This document shows, in pieces, positions 24,701-30,700 of a stretch of 64,000 nucleotides of DNA. This stretch comes from Trachythela sp. YZ-2020 (lineage: Eukaryota > Cnidaria > Anthozoa > Malacalcyonacea > Clavulariidae). Position numbers and translations under genes: made by a program. Positions within the stretch are counted from its first letter, which is position 1, and each line of letters begins with the position of its first letter. The DNA lies in assembly GCA_016169945.1 (NCBI GenBank), contig JADLSH010000388.1, positions 1,274,001 through 1,338,000 of the forward strand. Direction: 5' to 3'. The notes under the pieces were generated by a model. The model worked only from the letters and a program-made list of their open reading frames with translations. It was not told where the DNA came from and ran no database searches.

Positions 24701-27700
24701 ATACAAGACATGGATTTCTTTCAATTTAGTTATTATTTTCAATAAATTTTGTGTAATGCGTGGGGGAATTTTAACATTTAAACACACTGTTTACCTCATC
24801 GTCAGTAAATAAGTGCTAAATAGCATGTATATGACAATTATATTTAAATCTAGTAAGTTGTTTGTTTTGTTAGAATTCGTTGCCACTTAGGAAGAATTCA
24901 CCACTCCAAAACGGTCCTTCACCAGTTGCTCTAAATTAACTGAAAATATCAACTAAGTTAAAGATGCTCTGGGTTGCTCTGCTGTGTATATAGTTTCATT
25001 GGTCCCGTGTTAATTGCGACTAATATAAATACGAGATGAACAGTTGTAGACTATACTTAAAATGAAAGTAAGAAAATATAAAATATCTCAATTTAATTGC
25101 GAACTATAATAATTCTTTACTAAGTGCGTCCAAATATTCGTATTTATATACGTGTTATAAATGTTTTGTTCTACGCGAGGTAGCGAAATGTTTTACAAAT
25201 GGTTTCAAAAGTGAAACTAAGTATAATTGTTCTAAAATGTTCGGCTTATAACGTTTTCTTCATCTTTTCTTCTTTCGTTCGTTTTCGTTTGCCTGGTCTT
25301 GTCTTGTTTTTGAGCTTTTGCTTTCACTCTGTTTGGTTACTCTGCGTCCACTGACTTGAACTGGGCTGCGTTCGCCCTTCTTTAATAACGGTTCAGGTAG
25401 TCGATGTACACGTGATCTGGCGAGTGGTGTGATTCCAAACCAGCCAATCAGCGTTGAGATGTAGGTGTTGCGGTTGACGTTGATATCTCGTACCAGCTCT
25501 CTTTTTCTGTTTATTTAATGCATCAGTCAAATCCAAGCGTGCCCATCCCCCCCCCGGGCCACCGCGGGGCATTTTCCTGTAAAGCACGTCCCGGGGGTTG
25601 GGCATTTGAACTCAAACCTTTGCCCGGGGGCGGGGCATTTGAAATTAAGGATTTGGAGGTTTTACGATCACCGATAACTTGATAATAATATAAAACAAAA
25701 CAATACCAGTTTCAGAACATTTAACCACGATAGAATATTCAATATAAACCAGTCAAGTTGTAAAAAACGCATAAATTCGAACCACACCGCAAACTTTAAA
25801 AATAAATGCGCTAGAGCATGACGACAGCAAAACGCGCTAGAGTATGACGCACAATACTTGGTAGCCTGCAACGCAGGCGAAATACTTGGGCGATATATTA
25901 ATCAGAGGGCATTCGCTCGAAACGTCGAAGAAAGTATTCTCTTTATGTTCAGGTAGTTGGATAACCTACTCTTCTTAGCCAAACAGTCCAGCTGTCCCCG
26001 GGGTGGGGGATTTGCTACTGATTTTTTGCCCCGCTGCGGGGCATTTTCACGTGTTTTTTATCCCTGCCCCCGGGAATTTGTCGCATATTTTCGAAAACTG
26101 TCAAAAGCCCGGGGGTTTGCCCGGGGGGGGGATGGGCACGCTTGGATTTGACTGATGCATAAGGCGTTGTCACACTTGTCGAGTCGGTTTTATGCATAGT
26201 CGATCAATATTTTTAAATGTTCATAACTTAAATAACTTTTCATAATCTTATAGCAAAACCTTCAAACTGTACGTATATGAACTTTATTTTACGACTTAAC
26301 CTAACTTTTAAGTATTTTTTTAACGAACTAAGCTTTTGATGACGTAATGTTATAATTACTTGACCGTGCGAAATATTCTCAAGAATGATTGACGGCATAG
26401 CCCTAAGCATGCACACGTGTAATGTCAATGTACAGCTTAACATTGAACTTTGAATTATGCAAACACATCTGCCCACCATGCAAGATTCTTATCAGACTTG
26501 ACAGTTTGAAGTATCATTTATCTAAAATTATGATGCCTAATGGACACGTAATTGACACTTTTGCGTAAGTTCGAAATGGTTTTTACTTTATCTGCCCTTT
26601 GTAGCAAAGAATGTCCATTATCCTCCCATTTGACGTAACTAATGTTTACAGTGGCCTGCGGTGCAAACTGAACTATTTTTAAACAATTATATATACTTTC
26701 GTAACCTACGAATTGAACGTTTAAGACGGCTAACCCCTGTATTGTAAAAGCTCACACACACTCGCACTTAAAGAGTGGAGGTTCAATCAGAGCTTCCCTT
26801 GAGTGTCAGTGCTGTTTCTGATTAGCTTCAGGGTTAGTGCCGTACCATACTATGTGAGTACTCACCCTCCAGCTATTCAAAAATAACACTGACACTCAAG
26901 GGAAGCTCAGATTGAACTTCCACTCTTTGAGTGTGAGTGTGAGTGAGCTTTTAAGCCTGGTTCACACGATGAAATAAGCATAAGCACAAGCGCAAGCATA
27001 GCGGAACGCTTTGGTGTGCTTATGCTTGCGTTGTTCTCACTGCGACGTAAGAACGGAAGGTTTTGATATCCTTACGTTAATGTCGGAACGTTTGATCTCT
27101 TATGCTTACGCTTGTGCTTATCTCACTCGTGTGAACCGGGCTTTAGAATACAGGCGTAAGACGCACTTGAATACGACGCTAATTTCTTATTCATCCGTCT
27201 AACTTCCCGTATTTATATTAGACGACTAAGTCGTCTCAGACATTTTTAAGTCCTCTCAGTCATTTTTAAGTCCTCTCAGTTGTGTTAGACGTCTTCTAAT
27301 AAAAATAAAGCCAATAAGGGATATCCCTACGGACAAAAAATAGTAAGTACCCGGAGATAACCTGCGATGTTTGCCACAGTTGAAGTGGAAACGCTCTTCT
27401 TACATGCAGATGGAGCGACAACTGCATTTTGAATTGCAGCGATGTTTGCTCCAGCCGGAGATGTGAAAGGCACGGACACACGCTGTGCCACCAACACCCA
27501 TGTTTGGCTGATGCAACTCAATGGCAGTTGAGTTTGGAACGTTAGTAGTTCTATCAACGTTATCCTCAACGTTGCCAACGTTGTAAAGAAGAACAATCCT
27601 ATACCATATACTGACGTCAAAACGCTAAGATCATTATAGCGTTTTCACAAAATTTATAAAGGTCTTGACAACGTGGTAACAATGCCTTGACAACGTGGTA

Positions 27701-30700
27701 ACAATGCCTTGACAACGTGCTTACCATGCTTTAAAGAATGTCAAATATCTCAAGTTTTTATCAAGCAATTTAGCTCAACTAGAATCCAAAACTTCAATAA
27801 TTACATATATTTCATAATTATGATTTCTCAAACCAATCTATAATTCTTGACCAAACACACAAAGAATATAAACCGCATCGTTGTATTTGATAAGATGATG
27901 ATACATCCAGCAGAGTATTTTCAACATGGTAAAAAGTCAAACATAAACTTGACAAAAGCCAGATTTGAACCTGCATATTAAGGAGTCATCCGTAAGTATC
28001 AACATTTTCACGAGGGCACAAACGATACGCTGGCGGGAGGGGGTTCATGACCAATGTACGGTATTTAAAATGTCGATGATAGACTCATCATAATCATTCC
28101 CGATGTTAATCGTTTAAGAGAACGCTTTGGGAGGAGGGAGGGGGTCGAGAAAAAGAGTACTCTGTATGCTTGTGAAAATGTTGATGATTATGGATGAAGT
28201 GAACATGCAGGCTGACGTTCTACCGATCGAGCTATTGAGTCAATTGGGGTGAGCACAAATTCAAAACCATAATTAGTCGCTCGAAATATTCTCGCGATGA
28301 GCTGACTTTTGAAATCTCAAGCAAACAAAATGTTCTGCTAACCAGGTATACCAGAAGTGATTCCCATGTCTGACTTGCGTAATATGTTGGTAGAAAATTG
28401 ATTTCATAATTTTTCTTGCAGAGATGAAATTGAAAAACTGCAGTTGGAAAACAAACGACTTCTTGAGAAAGTGGATATACTTGAGACAAGAATCGAGCAA
28501 CGAAACCTACAGGTATAGATACTGTATGGTAAATAGAATAAAGTGAAGGTTCTCACTCCTAGCTTAAACTCTACTAACCCCAAATATGATATTTGGTATG
28601 TGTAATATTTGGGTCATTATAAGACGAAATGTAATATGTCTTTGTTGGAAAAAACGTCTTTGTTGACTCCTTCCCTGTATCCAGATATGACGTCATTATG
28701 ACATTAGATGAATTGAAAATTAGTATAATAATAATAATACAGTTTTAGGAGCATCCTACAGAGTCTCGATGCTCTTACAATAAGGTGAATGATGTTTGGT
28801 TTGTAAATGGAATACTCGATGGCTCGAGTATTCCATCTACAAACTCGACAAACATCTTATACTCTTAGTTCTATCGAACGAGATGCTGAGAAAATCTTGA
28901 TATTTACCCATAGCTAATACTGGTATCACTCCCATCATATATACCGAACTTGCGGTTAATTTAATGCTCAGCAACTGTACTCTGTAGCTCAGTTGGTTAG
29001 AGCGCTGCACCGGAATCGCAGGGCCGCAGGTTCAATTCCTGCCAGAGGGCCTAAGTTGCATTTTTCGCAACTGCTCCTGGCTAGGTCTCAGTAAAAAATG
29101 TCGAGAAAATCCTGAATTGAAAATTAGTTTGCCTTTGTATTTTGCTGCTAAAGTTCATGTAATGACATTATATATGTAATAACATTATAAACCTTTTGTT
29201 GCAGGGTGATTTTGACCCGAGCAAAGTAAAGGTCGTTCACTTCTCTCAGAATCCGTTTACGCATGCACGTCAGATGAGGTCAGCTGAGCTTGAGAAGTTA
29301 CGAGAAGAATGTGAAACATTGAGAAAGAAAGTAAAAATGTTAGAAGAAGGAGATAAATCAAAACCAACCAGAGTTGAGCAGATTGTTATTGATGAAGCAA
29401 GTCCTCATGAAGTCAAAGGTAAAATGCTTTGACAAAAACAAGACTCGTTAGTAGACACAATTTTTTCTCCAGTATAATGATCATTTCCCTATTTTAAAAA
29501 AATATTTACTTAAGTTTTTGTTAGGTTTGTTTAGTTTGATATTTGTTTGGATTCGTTTTAGTCTAGTTTTAATAGGTTCGGTGTGGTTAAATATTATATT
29601 AATATAACCCATGCATGTAGGTGAAAGATTAGCACCATAATAATTTGGCGATGTAAGTCTAGAATACTTTTAATTGGTGGTTTTAGCTCGTCTTATAATT
29701 GTATCCTCGTCTTATAATTGTATTCTCTTTCTATATATGCGTATAAATGCATCTGTTGATGAATCACAAATTAAGTTATTTGCAGTGATGTATTATTATG
29801 AACGAAATTGAAAACGATTCATAAATGAACTTGTTATTGATATATAGCTTTGTTTGGTTAATGCATAGTTTATATATCAATTTAGTTAAGTTCAACCAAG
29901 TTTGGTTTAGTTTACAGTAGTTTATAGTTTAGTTTGGTAATAGTTTAGTGGACTTACTTTGTAGCATTTTGATTTATAGTACATACTGGAAGTATAAAAG
30001 AAAAATATCCGTAACCAAACAAAGGTTTAGCTGGATTTCCAAAAGGCTATCGAAGTCATGCGTAAACTATGTTTTACGCGTGCAATCCGTACTACTAATA
30101 TAGCCTTATCCCATCTTATAGTACCCTTGTTCTTGCACCGTTGGCTATATTTTAGACCTCTTTTGTCGTTTTTCCTAGATTTACAAGCTCAAATATCGAG
30201 TGCAGAACGAAAGAACAAGAGATTGAAGGAGGTTTTTGCCCAGAAAATTCAAGAATTCAGAGAAGCTTGTTATTCCCTGACTGGTTATCGTATTGATGCC
30301 GTCCAGGATCAACAGTACAAGTTGAAATCAATGTATGCAGAAAGATCTTCAGATTGTCTCCTGTTTCAGGTAAGTGTTCTTTAAAATTTGTCATTTTGCT
30401 GTTGGTGAAATATGGTGAAAAATTTGAACACTCAAATGTTGAGTGCACATGCAAGATGTTTCCACATGTTCGGAGTTGTGTTCTATTTTTGTTTAAATTT
30501 TCGGCTGCAAGTGGATTTCTTGAAAAAAGCCGCGCACTCTCAACTACAGTTACACTTTCACATGTCCCCAGACAAGTTGTGAAAATGCCGTTATACAACT
30601 AGGCAACGATTAGTTTGCTTGATTTGATTGCATGAGGACGTGCATATATCGCCATCCAAGTGCGTAAAAGATCTCGCCAAAATTACGTTTAATGTATCAC

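Larger units (their letters stand above)
7284..28421 (+). other. Giant MAD1 intron (about 21.1 kb) hosting nested GPCR genes
   Basis: Donor gtaagt at 7284 follows exon 7189-7283. The acceptor ttgcag ends at 28421. The split codon (CA then A, Gln) and the matching coiled-coil sequence on both sides show that it is one intron. The other introns between visible exons are about 0.1-2 kb. The inserted content is five full-length GPCR loci plus fragments, MITE-like elements and TA microsatellites. No MAD1-like exon was seen inside it. Confidence 0.85.
24633..28421. other. Repeat-rich end of the giant MAD1 intron
   Basis: No gene recognised. Contains the GC-rich TIR element 25518-26160, two abutting inverted-repeat elements (26746-26952, 26953-27145), a 20-bp tandem (ATTTTTAAGTCCTCTCAGT) at about 27240-27280 and a 22-bp tandem at 27664-27729. 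A 97-codon minus ORF at 27330-27620 has no recognisable features. Confidence 0.55.

Noticed and set aside
27327..27620. 97-codon minus ORF with a hydrophobic start
   Set aside because: Lies among tandem and inverted repeats; no conserved motif and no regulatory context.
28977..29050. Stand-alone tRNA gene
   Set aside because: The same tRNA-like head plus tail recurs at 39262 and 46332, and the acceptor stem does not close; it is a SINE.
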